A stretch of 64,000 bases of DNA from Lacrimispora sinapis. Its GTDB lineage: Bacteria > Bacillota > Clostridia > Lachnospirales > Lachnospiraceae. A model generated the notes under the pieces. The model saw only the letters and a list, made by a program, of their open reading frames with translations, had not been told where the DNA came from and ran no database searches. The stretch is from assembly GCF_043633585.1 (NCBI RefSeq), contig NZ_CP141832.1, positions 1,178,001-1,242,000 of the forward strand, in the 5' to 3' direction. Below, one piece after another: positions 17,225 through 27,125 of this stretch. Positions within the stretch are counted from its first letter, which is position 1; each line of letters opens with the position of its first letter. Both the position numbers and the translations under genes were made by a program.

Positions 17225-19675
17225 ATGATAGACAGATTTACGACAAAAGCCAGGACGGCAATCAATCTGGCCGTACAGGCAGCAGAGCGTCTGGGTCACA
17301 GCTATGTGGGAACCGAGCATTTGCTGATTGGACTTCTGGAAGAAGGCACCGGAGTGGCTGCCAAGGTTTTGGAAGAAAACGGAGTAAAGGAAGAAAAGGT
17401 CTTAAACCTGATCAGCCAGTTGATCGCTCCTGACCAGGCAGTCCGTCTTCAGGAAGACGGCGGATATACGCCGGGTGCCAGAAGAGTCCTGGAGAACAGT
17501 TACCGGGAAGCGGTACGGTTTAAAGCGAATTTAATCGGAACCGAACATTTACTGATTTCGATTATCCGTGACAATGACTGTGTTGCTTCCAGGCTGTTGA
17601 ATACCATCGGAATCAGCATTCAAAAATTATACATTGATGTACTTGCAGCCATGGGAGAAGATGCTCCTGCCAATAAAGAAGAACTGATGAAATCCCAGAA
17701 GACCAAGGGAAACACGCCTACCCTGGACAGCTACAGCAGAGATTTAACCGAGCTTGCATCAAAAGGAAAGCTGGACCCGGTGATCGGAAGAGAGTCGGAG
17801 ATCAAGCGCCTCATTCAGATTTTAAGCCGAAGAACCAAGAACAATCCTTGTCTGATCGGTGAGCCGGGAGTGGGAAAGACTGCAGTGGTGGAAGGTCTGG
17901 CACAGATGATCACCGCCGGGGATGTGCCGGAAACCATTGCCGGAAAGCGGCTTTTGACTCTTGATTTATCCGGTATGGTGGCTGGTTCCAAATACCGGGG
18001 AGAGTTTGAAGAAAGAATTAAAAAGGTCATCGCTGAGGTCATCGAGGATGGGGAGGTGCTTCTGTTTATTGATGAGATTCATACCATTATCGGAGCCGGA
18101 GGTGCGGAGGGAGCCATTGATGCTTCTAATATTTTAAAGCCTTCCCTGGCAAGAGGAGAGCTTCAGTTAATCGGAGCCACCACCATTGAGGAGTACCGGA
18201 AATACATTGAAAAGGATTCTGCTCTGGAGCGCCGTTTCCAGCCTGTAACGGTGGAAGAACCTGGGGAAGAGGCGGCCATCGGCATTTTAAGAGGGTTAAA
18301 GGGCCGTTATGAAGACCATCATAAGGTGACCATCACAGATGAAGCCTTGAAGGCTGCGGTAAAATTATCTTCCCGGTACATTAACGACCGGTTCCTTCCG
18401 GATAAAGCCATTGATGTGATCGACGAAGCATCTTCCAAGGTCCGCTTAACCACATATGTGGAACCGGCGGAGATCAAGGAACTGGAAGCGGAAATTGAAC
18501 AGATGGAAGACCAGAAAGAGGCTGCCATCAAAGCGGAAGCTTATGAAAAAGCCGGAGTAATCAAAAAACGGCAGGAAAAGAAACGGGAAAAAATCGAAAA
18601 GATCCGTGAAAAGTGGCAGAAGGAAAAGTCAAGCAAAAGCCTGATGGTCGATGAGGGCGAGATTGCGGATGTAATCTCAAGCTGGACCAAGATTCCGGTG
18701 AGAAAGCTGGAGGAAGAGGAAAGCGAGCGTTTAAGAAACTTGGAAAAGATCCTGCATGAAAGAGTCATCGGCCAGGAGGAAGCGGTAACAGCAGTGGCAA
18801 AGGCCATCCGGAGAGGACGGGTTGGCTTAAAAGATCCAAAGCGTCCCATTGGCTCGTTCCTGTTCTTAGGACCTACGGGAGTCGGTAAAACAGAATTGTC
18901 CAAAGCGCTTTCTGAGTCCATGTTTGGAACGGAAAATGCACTGATCCGGGTTGATATGTCCGAATATATGGAAAAGCACAGCGTTTCCAAGATGATTGGT
19001 TCCCCGCCAGGATATGTTGGTTATGATGAGGGCGGACAGTTAAGTGAAAAGGTAAGAAGAAATCCTTATTCCGTAATCCTCTTTGATGAGATCGAAAAAG
19101 CTCATCCGGATGTATTTAATATTTTGCTGCAGGTCTTGGATGACGGACATATCACAGATGCACAGGGCCGGAAGATTGATTTTAAGAATACGATCATTAT
19201 TATGACCTCCAATGCGGGGGCACAAAATATCATATCTCCGAAACGTTTGGGGTTTGGTGCGGCTGCTGATGAAAAAGCGGATTATAAGCTCATGAAGGAC
19301 CGGGTGATGGAGGAAGTAAAGCGGCTATTTAAGCCGGAGTTCATCAACCGTATTGATGAGATCATCGTCTTCCATCCATTGAACAAGGATCATATGAAGG
19401 ATATCGTCACCATTATGATGAAGGATATCATGAAGCGGACGTCTGAACAGATGAACATTACCTTAAACGTGGAAGAGGCTGCAAAGGAATATCTGATCCA
19501 GAAAGGGTATGATGAGAAATACGGGGCAAGGCCCTTAAGACGAACCATTCAGAACTGTCTGGAGGATAGACTGGCAGAAGAAATTTTAAGCGGTGCTGTT
19601 AAGAAAGGCGATGAAGTCGTTGTGACAGCCGATGCGGAGGGGCTTAAATTTTCTGTAAGAGAACTGGTAAAATAG
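17225..19675 (+). CDS. clpC: ClpC, AAA+ unfoldase of the ClpCP protease
   Basis: A protein of 816 residues in the standard ClpC order: two N-terminal Clp-N repeats (about 1-145), first AAA module with Walker A GEPGVGKT at 212-219 and LLFIDEIHTIIGAGG, a middle domain with a UVR-like coiled coil (about 415-485), second AAA module with Walker A GPTGVGKT at 549-556, and the C-terminal D2-small domain. It unfolds substrates for ClpP, including arginine-phosphorylated proteins. AGGAGG precedes the ATG, 16 bp after mcsB. Confidence 0.97.
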   Translation: MIDRFTTKARTAINLAVQAAERLGHSYVGTEHLLIGLLEEGTGVAAKVLEENGVKEEKVLNLISQLIAPDQAVRLQEDGGYTPGARRVLENSYREAVRFKANLIGTEHLLISIIRDNDCVASRLLNTIGISIQKLYIDVLAAMGEDAPANKEELMKSQKTKGNTPTLDSYSRDLTELASKGKLDPVIGRESEIKRLIQILSRRTKNNPCLIGEPGVGKTAVVEGLAQMITAGDVPETIAGKRLLTLDLSGMVAGSKYRGEFEERIKKVIAEVIEDGEVLLFIDEIHTIIGAGGAEGAIDASNILKPSLARGELQLIGATTIEEYRKYIEKDSALERRFQPVTVEEPGEEAAIGILRGLKGRYEDHHKVTITDEALKAAVKLSSRYINDRFLPDKAIDVIDEASSKVRLTTYVEPAEIKELEAEIEQMEDQKEAAIKAEAYEKAGVIKKRQEKKREKIEKIREKWQKEKSSKSLMVDEGEIADVISSWTKIPVRKLEEEESERLRNLEKILHERVIGQEEAVTAVAKAIRRGRVGLKDPKRPIGSFLFLGPTGVGKTELSKALSESMFGTENALIRVDMSEYMEKHSVSKMIGSPPGYVGYDEGGQLSEKVRRNPYSVILFDEIEKAHPDVFNILLQVLDDGHITDAQGRKIDFKNTIIIMTSNAGAQNIISPKRLGFGAAADEKADYKLMKDRVMEEVKRLFKPEFINRIDEIIVFHPLNKDHMKDIVTIMMKDIMKRTSEQMNITLNVEEAAKEYLIQKGYDEKYGARPLRRTIQNCLEDRLAEEILSGAVKKGDEVVVTADAEGLKFSVRELVK

Positions 19676-19699
19676 CTGGTCATTTTACTGTGATTCGTG

Positions 19700-19705
19700 T
19701 ATAAT
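19700..19705 (+). promoter_or_regulatory. Possible -10 element upstream of the 137-residue protein gene
   Basis: TATAAT at 19700-19705 with a poor -35 (TGGTCA) 17 bp upstream. It suggests that the small gene and possibly radA can be transcribed separately from clpC. Confidence 0.35.
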
Positions 19706-19775
19706 AGCTACAAGCGAAAGGATCTGTTCTTCGCAAAAAAAGGATAAGTAAACAAAATACTAGGAGGGCAAACCG

Positions 19776-20189
19776 ATGCCGGTAATTGAAGAGTTAATCC
19801 GCACTGAACAAGACGGAACAATCAGTTTTGGTAATTACAAATTAGGAACAAAGTCAAAATTACAGGATTTTGAGCACCAAGGTGATTTATATAAAGTCAA
19901 GACATTCTATGAGATAACCAAGCTGGAACGAAACGGCATGTTTGTATACGAATCCGTACCGGGAACTGCGGTAGAGAATTTTACCGTCTCCAATGATGGA
20001 GTGGAATTTTTGGTCGAAGGTGATAAGGATGCACAGCTGACGGTTCAACTGGCAGAAGATACCGAATATGAGGTATATGTGGAAGGGGCAGCAGCCGGAA
20101 GCATGAGAACCAACAGAAGCGGTAAGCTTTACGTTAGCGTAGAACTGAATGAAGGAACACCGGTATCTGTGAAGATCAACCGTAAATAA
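19776..20189 (+). CDS. Conserved small protein of unknown function between clpC and radA
   Basis: A protein of 137 residues with no signal peptide or membrane helix, predicted mostly beta (FGNYKLGTKSKLQDFEHQGD, VEFLVEGDKDAQLTVQL, KLYVSVELNEGTPVSVKI). Similar proteins in related bacteria are, as far as I recall, sometimes labelled endosialidase; nothing in this sequence supports an enzymatic activity. AGGAGG lies about 9 nt before the ATG. A strong terminator follows. Confidence 0.65.
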   Translation: MPVIEELIRTEQDGTISFGNYKLGTKSKLQDFEHQGDLYKVKTFYEITKLERNGMFVYESVPGTAVENFTVSNDGVEFLVEGDKDAQLTVQLAEDTEYEVYVEGAAAGSMRTNRSGKLYVSVELNEGTPVSVKINRK

Positions 20190-20203
20190 CAGGAATCAAA
20201 GAT

Positions 20204-20242
20204 GGGTTCGGCTCTTAAATCAGGAGCCGGACCCGCTTTTTT
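20204..20242 (+). terminator. Strong intrinsic terminator before radA
   Basis: The perfect 11-bp stem GGGTTCGGCTC / GAGCCGGACCC with a 9-nt loop is followed by GCTTTTTT. The radA ribosome site (AAGGAGG) starts within a few bases of the T-run, so radA expression would depend on read-through or on an internal start; I see no clear promoter after it. Confidence 0.85.
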
Positions 20243-20256
20243 AAGGAGGAAACCAG

Positions 20257-21624
20257 ATGGCAAAGGCAAAAGCGACTGCATTTTTCTGTAAGGAATGTGG
20301 ATATGAATCAGCAAAATGGCTGGGACAGTGCCCGGGATGCAGGGAATGGAATACATTTGTGGAAGAACCGGTGGGCAAAAAGGAGCCTGTATCACAACGA
20401 GGGATGGGTGCTGGCAAAGCGAAGCCTGCCAGGCTTTCGGAAATCCATTTGGATGAGCAGGACCGCATGAAAACCGGGTATGAGGAACTGGACCGGGTCC
20501 TTGGCGGCGGCGTGGTGAAGGGGTCTCTGGTATTGGTAGGCGGTGATCCGGGAATCGGAAAATCCACTCTGCTTTTGCAGGTATGCCGCAATCTGGCGGC
20601 ATCCGGGAAAAAGGTACTTTACATATCAGGAGAGGAATCCTTAAAGCAGATCAAGCTCCGGGCCAACCGGATCGGAGAAGTGACCGGGGATCTGCTGTTT
20701 CTTTGTGAGACAAGTCTGGAACTGATTGAAGGAGCCATTAAAGAAGAAAAACCGGATGTGGTCATTATTGACTCCATTCAGACCATGTTCCGGGAAGAAA
20801 TTTCTTCTGCGCCGGGAAGCGTAAGCCAGGTGCGGGAATCCACCAACATCCTTTTACAGATAGCAAAAGGTTCCGGGATCGCTGTATTTATTGTAGGTCA
20901 CGTGACAAAGGAAGGGGTGGTGGCCGGCCCCAGAGTGCTGGAACATATGGTTGATACGGTGCTTTACTTTGAAGGAGAAAGAAGTGCATCTTACCGGATC
21001 ATCCGGGGAGTCAAAAACCGGTTTGGTTCTACCAATGAGATCGGTGTGTTTGAGATGATCGAAAGCGGGCTTGCAGAGGTTTTAAATCCGTCGGAGTATA
21101 TGCTGAGCGGCAGGCCGGAGGACGCTTCCGGGGCAGTGGTGGCCTGTTCCATGGAAGGGACAAGACCCATGCTTTTAGAGGTACAGGCACTGATTACTCC
21201 AACGGCTTTTGGTATGCCGAGGCGTACCGCAGCCGGTACGGATTATAACCGGGTAAATTTATTGATGGCAGTTTTAGAAAAAAGGTGTCATTATGATCTG
21301 TCTCACTTTGATGCGTATGTAAACATTACAGGCGGCTTGCGGATGAATGAACCGGCTTTGGATCTTGCCATCTTAATGGCCATTGTATCCAGTATGAAGG
21401 ACCGGGCCGTAGATTCCAAAACCATTATCTTTGGAGAGGTTGGCTTATCCGGGGAAGTACGAGCCGTTTCCATGGCCCAGCAGAGAGTGAATGAAGCGAA
21501 AAAGCTGGGATTTAAAACCTGCATACTGCCCCAGATCTGTATGGAAAAGATGAGTAATGTAGATGGGATTCGTCTGGTTGGAGTTGGAAATGTGAGAGAT
21601 GCCATTATAGGTTTAACGGATTGA
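20257..21624 (+). CDS. radA: RadA/Sms, DNA repair ATPase
   Basis: A protein of 455 residues: an N-terminal C4 zinc finger (Cys11, 14, 25, 28), a RecA-like ATPase with Walker A GDPGIGKST from residue 96, the RadA-specific KNRFG motif, and a C-terminal Lon-protease-like domain (LDLAILMAIVSS, GEVGLSGEVRAV). RadA helps process recombination intermediates and drives branch migration. The length and motif order are normal. Confidence 0.95.
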   Translation: MAKAKATAFFCKECGYESAKWLGQCPGCREWNTFVEEPVGKKEPVSQRGMGAGKAKPARLSEIHLDEQDRMKTGYEELDRVLGGGVVKGSLVLVGGDPGIGKSTLLLQVCRNLAASGKKVLYISGEESLKQIKLRANRIGEVTGDLLFLCETSLELIEGAIKEEKPDVVIIDSIQTMFREEISSAPGSVSQVRESTNILLQIAKGSGIAVFIVGHVTKEGVVAGPRVLEHMVDTVLYFEGERSASYRIIRGVKNRFGSTNEIGVFEMIESGLAEVLNPSEYMLSGRPEDASGAVVACSMEGTRPMLLEVQALITPTAFGMPRRTAAGTDYNRVNLLMAVLEKRCHYDLSHFDAYVNITGGLRMNEPALDLAILMAIVSSMKDRAVDSKTIIFGEVGLSGEVRAVSMAQQRVNEAKKLGFKTCILPQICMEKMSNVDGIRLVGVGNVRDAIIGLTD

Positions 21625-21677
21625 TAGAAGTAAATCCTGCCGCCCCTCTTCCTTTTGTGATCACTTGTACTAAATAT

Positions 21678-21716
21678 TCCCCTCAACCGATATATTTATA
21701 ATACGGGGGTTTTATT
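21678..21716 (+). terminator. Possible terminator after radA
   Basis: ATTCCCC and GGGGGTTTTATTT are separated by an AT-rich loop of about 20 nt. The stem is short, so this is a weak call. Confidence 0.4.
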
Positions 21717-21817
21717 TCATGAATGGTATCCAATGATATGTCCGGTTATGTTTTCGGTTTTTAAAACTTAACCGCAGCATATAGAACTACTTATTTATGA
21801 AAAGGAGGGGTATTAAA

Positions 21818-24800
21818 ATGAATGGGAGAGGGTGTAGAACACAAAAATGGAAGAGGGGAAAGGTTTTTGTTGAAAAAAGAGGAATCTCCTTATTGATGGC
21901 GGCAACGATGGCGTTTTCACTGGTTCCGTTTCCTGTGGCGGTCAATGGGGCCACCGGGAATGGATCGGAACTCTCTGCCGAGGTGGAGAAGGACGGAGGG
22001 GGAAGCAGTACTTCTTTTAACAAAGGCGGTATTTTGGCATTTCCGGGAGCCGAAGGAGGCGGCCGGTTCGCCAGCGGGGGCCGCGGGCAGGAAGTGTACA
22101 CCGTAACTAATTTAAAAGATTATGGAGTTGGTGAGACGCCTGTTTTGGGTTCTCTGCGCTACGGTCTGAAAAGCAACCGGACCATTGTATTTGCGGTGGC
22201 AGGTACGATAGAACTGAAGCAAAACCTATCCTTTAAGGGACTGAAAAATCTCACACTTGCAGGACAGACGGCTCCGGGAGACGGCATTACTCTTTCCGGC
22301 TGGTCAACGGATATAAGCAATTCTGAGAACCTGATCATCCGTTATCTCCGTTTTCGTCCGGGAGCTGCCAATATCTATAATGGTGCAGATTCCATGGACT
22401 CTCTCTGGGGCAGGGATAACCGCACGTTTATCATTGATCATTGTTCAATGAGCTTTTCTACGGATGAATGTCTGTCCACATACCGGGGGGAAGACGGGAC
22501 CGTACAGTGGAGCATTGTGTCAGAAAGCCTGACATTATCAGGTCATTCCAAAGGCAGACATGGCTATGGAGGGATTTTTGGCGGAAACAACGTAACGTTT
22601 CATCATAACCTGATTGCAAATCATACTTCAAGAAACCCCAGAATCGGGGGAGGCTATGGGGGAGCGGCAGATGCCAATCACGTTGCCACGGTGCAGGTAA
22701 GCAATAATGTTTTATATAATTGGGGTTATTATTCCTTCTATGGAGGGGGATTTGCCAATACTAATTATATCAACAACTATTTAAAGGCAGGACCCGGAAC
22801 CCGTGATAGGGTGGCAGACCGTGTGGCTGATGCAGGAGAAGTTTCAAAAGTCGGCGGGTTTTATATCAATGGAAATTATATGGAAGGAAATAAAAAGGTT
22901 TCTGAGGATAACCGTCTGGGCATTCAATTTTCCGGCGAAAAGGAAGGAGAACATAAAACAACCATTGCAAGTGTGCCTTATTCCAGTGAAGGAATTGATT
23001 CCCTGGCAGTAGAGCCTGCAGTCAATGTATATGAGAAGGTTCTAAAGAAAGCAGGTGCCACTTATCCCAGACGGGATGCCATTGATGCCAGGATCACATA
23101 TGAGGTTCGGAATGGAAAAGGAAAATACATCAATACAGAAGAAGAGATCGGAGGATATCCCGCATTAGAAGAAGCCAGAGCGGCGGATTTTGACCGGGAT
23201 CAGGATGGAATGGAAGATGGCTGGGAGCTGAAACATGGTCTGGACCCAACGGATAAAGAAGACGGCAGGACCATTGGGGAGGACGGCTACTCTAATTTGG
23301 AGCATTATTTGAATTCATTGGTTACGATGGAGAAGGAAGCGGAAAATCCAACAGCAGAATTAAGTCTTCCGGAGAATGCCCAATTTATCCTTGGCCAACC
23401 GGTGGAGGTTGAAGTACAAGCTTCCTCTGCCTACGGACACCCCATTGTGAAAGCGGAGTTTTTCAATGGAGCGCAAAAAATAGGAGAAGACTGGGAAGCC
23501 CCATATTCCTTTTCTATTTCCGGCTTAGAAGATGGTTCCTATGATATCTCTGCAAAGGTGACAGATTCGGAAGGGAATGCAACACAAACCTCTCCCTCCC
23601 GGATCCATATCAATACGCCTAACGGTGCAAAAGAAACAGGAGATCTGGGAAATTGGTCCTCAATGGATATCGGGCATCCCTTAGTTCCCGGCTCTGGAAG
23701 TCTGGTAAATGGAACGCTTACGGTTAAAGGCAGCGGGAAATTAGGAAGAGAAGAGGGAAGTGTAAAGGGCACTGACAGCTACGATGCAGGCAAAGATGAT
23801 TTTCATTATGTCTATCAGGAAGTTAAGGGAGATGTGGAAATTACTGCCAGGTTAAATTCCGTTACATCCGTGGATAATCATGCTTTTTCCGGAATCATGA
23901 TCCGGGAAGATTTGACGGATGGTGCAAAAACAGCGGCTTTGGGCTTATCCTGGGTGAAATATACAAAGACTACCTGGTCCGCCTATTTAACCGGAAGAAA
24001 TAAGACCGGAGGTGCCTTTGATTATCTTGGAGAAAGTCTTGACAGCGTATCGGCAGCCGAAAAAAAGGGCATTTCTCTTGTTTGCGACATCCCTTTTAAA
24101 AGCGGAAGGAAAGAAAACGGATACTGGATGAAGCTGGTTCGATCCGGTGATGCGTTTACGGCCTATGGCTCTGAGGATGGAAAGGAGTGGATCAAAATCG
24201 GCACAAGAGTGATCCCCATGAAGGAACAGGTCTATGTTGGTTTTGCAGCCGATGCAAATCAGGTGGCAAATAAGCTTTATCAACTGAACACGGCCAGATT
24301 TACCAACGTATCCGTCAATGCGTCCTCTTTGCCGGACACTTATGCGTTGGAAATTACAGATCCCGGCAATTTATTGAAAACGTCTGCATTTGGTTCGGCA
24401 ATGCTACTGACACAGACAGCCACCAAAGGAGCTATGCCCCAAAGTGCCGGAGACCCTGGCTCTCATGTAAGTTATCTGGGATTTCCGGAAACTGCCGAAG
24501 CACAGACCATGAGCCTGGATTTAAAAATCAAGAATTATTCCATAACCGGAGAGGACGCAACAAGGACCGGCTTGTTTGTGGGGGTATTTCAAAAACCGGA
24601 AAAGGGAGGGCTGTATGCCAGCCTGGGATTCCGGGGGTATGACAGCACCGTAGGGTCCGATTCCTTATCAGGCTATTGGATCAAGGGGACAGGAAACGCA
24701 GGAAACGGAAGTCCCAAATATACGGTAAGCGTAGGGACCAGATATCATGTTGTATTTGAAAAAAATGCTTCCGGCTATCGGGCCGTGTTTACCAATATGG

Positions 24801-26821
24801 CTGATAAAACAACGGATTCCAAGCAATTCAAAACAACGGAAATGCTTTTGACCCCGGAGATGGAAGTGTCTTATGGGCTGGCACTCATTGGTGTGTCTGC
24901 GGAAATCAAAAATCTGACCCTGAAAAACGAAAACGGCACAGTTCTTTACGATCAGAATCATACTTACAAAGAAGAAGGCATCCCGCCGATTGTAACTGGG
25001 ATCACAAAAACTGAAATTTCCGGGGACAGAAGCAGTATTTTATTGGCCTGGACCGGAAAAGGGGCGGCTGGAGACGGAAGATATGTGTTAGAAGTATCAG
25101 AGGATGGAGGAAACACCTATCAATTACTGGAGGAAACGGAGGAGACTTCTTACACGTTTTCCCCGGCAAAAAATGGGGGATACCGTTTTAAAATCTACGG
25201 AATATGCAAAGGAGAACGGACAACGGCAGTTATTTCCGAAGCCGTGGAGTTTGTCCTTCCTCTAACCGCCCCGACCGTCACCGCTGAAAGCAGGAACGGA
25301 GCCATAATGCTCAATTGGGACCCGGTTCCAGAGGCCGCAGCATATGAGATATACCGTTCCAAGATTAAAGCAGGAGCCTTTAATTTTGTTGCTTCCACTT
25401 CAGAACACAGCTATACGGATACGGTGGAAAATGAGCGGCCTTATTATTACCAGGTGATTGCAAAAAGTGATACCAATTCAAGCAATCCGTCGTCTCCGGT
25501 TTTTAGCATGGCGACTGCCGGACACCAAGGGACTTATGCGTATGGAACGGAAGCGGCTGTCTTTACGGTGACCAAAAAATCGAATGACACCATATTGTCT
25601 GAAAAAAATGTGAGTTTAAAAGGCACCGTAGACCGGGCGGGCACTGTCTGGCTGACCGTTAATGGAAATACCGTAAAAAGTGATGAGATAAAAGCCGGGA
25701 AAAAGTTCAATTATCGTTTTTCCATTGAGAATGGCAGCAATGATGTAGTATTATATCATAAGGATGAAAGAGGACGCATATCCCGAAAACCATTTCATTT
25801 TGTAGGACTTCAAAGCTATGATATGTTGGTGGATTCTTCTTACAGCGGAACGGACGGACAGACAAAGAGCGGCATCCCTACCTTTAAAACAGTTCAGGCA
25901 GCGGTTTCGGCAGTACCGGGCAATAACAAGAAACCAATCGTTATTTTTATCCGGAACGGAAGCTATTATGAAAAGGTGGATGTTACGTCACCATATGTCA
26001 GTCTGATCGGAGAGGACAGCGAAAAAACCGTATTGTATTTCGATAAGGCAAGTGGAAGCAAACGGCCGGACGGGAAAGACTACGGTACAGGAGGAAGCTC
26101 CAGCGTTACGGTAGCTTCGTCGGCGGCCGGCTTTACGGCAGAAAACATGACCATTGCAAATACGTTTGATTATGTAAATTCTACGATCAACGGAAAGCAA
26201 GCCGTTGCATTTTATAACAATGCCGATCAGAGTATCATTTCCAACGTCAGGTTTTTGGGATACCAGGATACGTTATGTGCCGATGGAGCCAGTAGGCTGG
26301 GAGGCAGGCAATACTACCGGCAATGTTATGTGGAAGGGAATGTTGATTTTATTTTCGGCAGGGCGCAGGCCGTGTTTGAAGATTGTGATATCGTATCCCT
26401 GCTTCCTGGGTACATCACCGCACCAAGTACGGAATCCACAAGGGTTTTTGGATATGTATTTTTGGATTGCAGATTATACGCGGCAGAGGAAGTGGGAAAT
26501 GGGAAAGTATACCTGGGACGTCCATGGGGAGCTACGGCTTCGGCAGTCTATCTCAACTGCTATATGGGACCGCAGATTTCAGATGCAGGGTATACGAATA
26601 TGGGAAGCAGCAAATATCAGAATGCCCGCTTCGCAGAATACGGTTCTTACGGTCCTGGGTTTCAAGTAACAAGCAGCCGCATTCAGCTATCCAAAGAGGA
26701 GGCGGAAGCTTATACATTAAAAAATATTTTTGCGGCAGATGTAGAAACCGGCGGCTTCCTCAGTGCCTGGGATGCACAAGAGGCAAGGAAGGCTTTGTCA
26801 AAAAAATATGGTGGCTTATAA
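21818..26821 (+). CDS. Multidomain secreted pectinolytic enzyme: pectate lyase (PL1-like) fused to pectinesterase (CE8)
   Basis: A protein of 1667 residues. After a signal region (about 20-45) comes a PL1-like pectate lyase domain (about 65-420; FPGAEGGGRFASGGRGQEVY, HHNLIANHTSRNPRIGGG), an EF-hand-like calcium stretch (DFDRDQDGMEDGWELKHG), an Ig-like module, two beta-rich carbohydrate-binding-type regions (about 610-850 and 850-1050), two fibronectin III-like modules, a cadherin-like module, and a C-terminal CE8 pectinesterase (about 1340-1667). CE8 active-site motifs are present: NGSYYEKV, QAVAFYNN, GYQDTLC with catalytic Asp, VDFIFG with catalytic Asp, LGRPW. One polypeptide could demethylate and then cleave pectin. 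No anchor or dockerin is seen. The start is ATG 21818 after AGGAGGGG; 21797 lies upstream of that ribosome site. Confidence 0.88.
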   Translation: MNGRGCRTQKWKRGKVFVEKRGISLLMAATMAFSLVPFPVAVNGATGNGSELSAEVEKDGGGSSTSFNKGGILAFPGAEGGGRFASGGRGQEVYTVTNLKDYGVGETPVLGSLRYGLKSNRTIVFAVAGTIELKQNLSFKGLKNLTLAGQTAPGDGITLSGWSTDISNSENLIIRYLRFRPGAANIYNGADSMDSLWGRDNRTFIIDHCSMSFSTDECLSTYRGEDGTVQWSIVSESLTLSGHSKGRHGYGGIFGGNNVTFHHNLIANHTSRNPRIGGGYGGAADANHVATVQVSNNVLYNWGYYSFYGGGFANTNYINNYLKAGPGTRDRVADRVADAGEVSKVGGFYINGNYMEGNKKVSEDNRLGIQFSGEKEGEHKTTIASVPYSSEGIDSLAVEPAVNVYEKVLKKAGATYPRRDAIDARITYEVRNGKGKYINTEEEIGGYPALEEARAADFDRDQDGMEDGWELKHGLDPTDKEDGRTIGEDGYSNLEHYLNSLVTMEKEAENPTAELSLPENAQFILGQPVEVEVQASSAYGHPIVKAEFFNGAQKIGEDWEAPYSFSISGLEDGSYDISAKVTDSEGNATQTSPSRIHINTPNGAKETGDLGNWSSMDIGHPLVPGSGSLVNGTLTVKGSGKLGREEGSVKGTDSYDAGKDDFHYVYQEVKGDVEITARLNSVTSVDNHAFSGIMIREDLTDGAKTAALGLSWVKYTKTTWSAYLTGRNKTGGAFDYLGESLDSVSAAEKKGISLVCDIPFKSGRKENGYWMKLVRSGDAFTAYGSEDGKEWIKIGTRVIPMKEQVYVGFAADANQVANKLYQLNTARFTNVSVNASSLPDTYALEITDPGNLLKTSAFGSAMLLTQTATKGAMPQSAGDPGSHVSYLGFPETAEAQTMSLDLKIKNYSITGEDATRTGLFVGVFQKPEKGGLYASLGFRGYDSTVGSDSLSGYWIKGTGNAGNGSPKYTVSVGTRYHVVFEKNASGYRAVFTNMADKTTDSKQFKTTEMLLTPEMEVSYGLALIGVSAEIKNLTLKNENGTVLYDQNHTYKEEGIPPIVTGITKTEISGDRSSILLAWTGKGAAGDGRYVLEVSEDGGNTYQLLEETEETSYTFSPAKNGGYRFKIYGICKGERTTAVISEAVEFVLPLTAPTVTAESRNGAIMLNWDPVPEAAAYEIYRSKIKAGAFNFVASTSEHSYTDTVENERPYYYQVIAKSDTNSSNPSSPVFSMATAGHQGTYAYGTEAAVFTVTKKSNDTILSEKNVSLKGTVDRAGTVWLTVNGNTVKSDEIKAGKKFNYRFSIENGSNDVVLYHKDERGRISRKPFHFVGLQSYDMLVDSSYSGTDGQTKSGIPTFKTVQAAVSAVPGNNKKPIVIFIRNGSYYEKVDVTSPYVSLIGEDSEKTVLYFDKASGSKRPDGKDYGTGGSSSVTVASSAAGFTAENMTIANTFDYVNSTINGKQAVAFYNNADQSIISNVRFLGYQDTLCADGASRLGGRQYYRQCYVEGNVDFIFGRAQAVFEDCDIVSLLPGYITAPSTESTRVFGYVFLDCRLYAAEEVGNGKVYLGRPWGATASAVYLNCYMGPQISDAGYTNMGSSKYQNARFAEYGSYGPGFQVTSSRIQLSKEEAEAYTLKNIFAADVETGGFLSAWDAQEARKALSKKYGGL

Positions 26822-26859
26822 ATGGCGGACGTTATGATAAGCAGCCGTTCAAAAAAAGA

Positions 26860-26932
26860 GGGGCTGTAAAAAAACTCCCCTACAAGAAAAATCGCTGAGG
26901 TCGTGAGACTTCAGCGATTTTTTGGTATAATT
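26860..26932. repeat. Left IS1182-type terminal repeat of a scar region
   Basis: GGGGCTGTAAAAAAAC begins at 26860 and is followed by a hairpin AATCGCTGA / TCAGCGATT. The inverted copy GGGGCTGTAAAATAAG reads back from 30332 and is also followed by a hairpin. The arrangement (outer repeat plus subterminal hairpin) fits an insertion-sequence end. The intergenic stretch to 27125 otherwise shows only a short GGGG/CCCC hairpin near 27010 and no gene. Confidence 0.55.
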
Positions 26933-27125
26933 AATTATGCGAATAAATAATAACACCAATGATAATTATATAGTATGACAGCTGAAATCGCGGCTGATTG
27001 AAAGTTTTACGGGGCTGCGCACCCCGCATCCGCGACCTCTTCCAAAAGAACAGAATAAAGGCAAAGGCGAATCCCGTAGTATGCTTATACTCTGTTTCCA
27101 TCATAAAGCTTAAATAGTGTATAAG

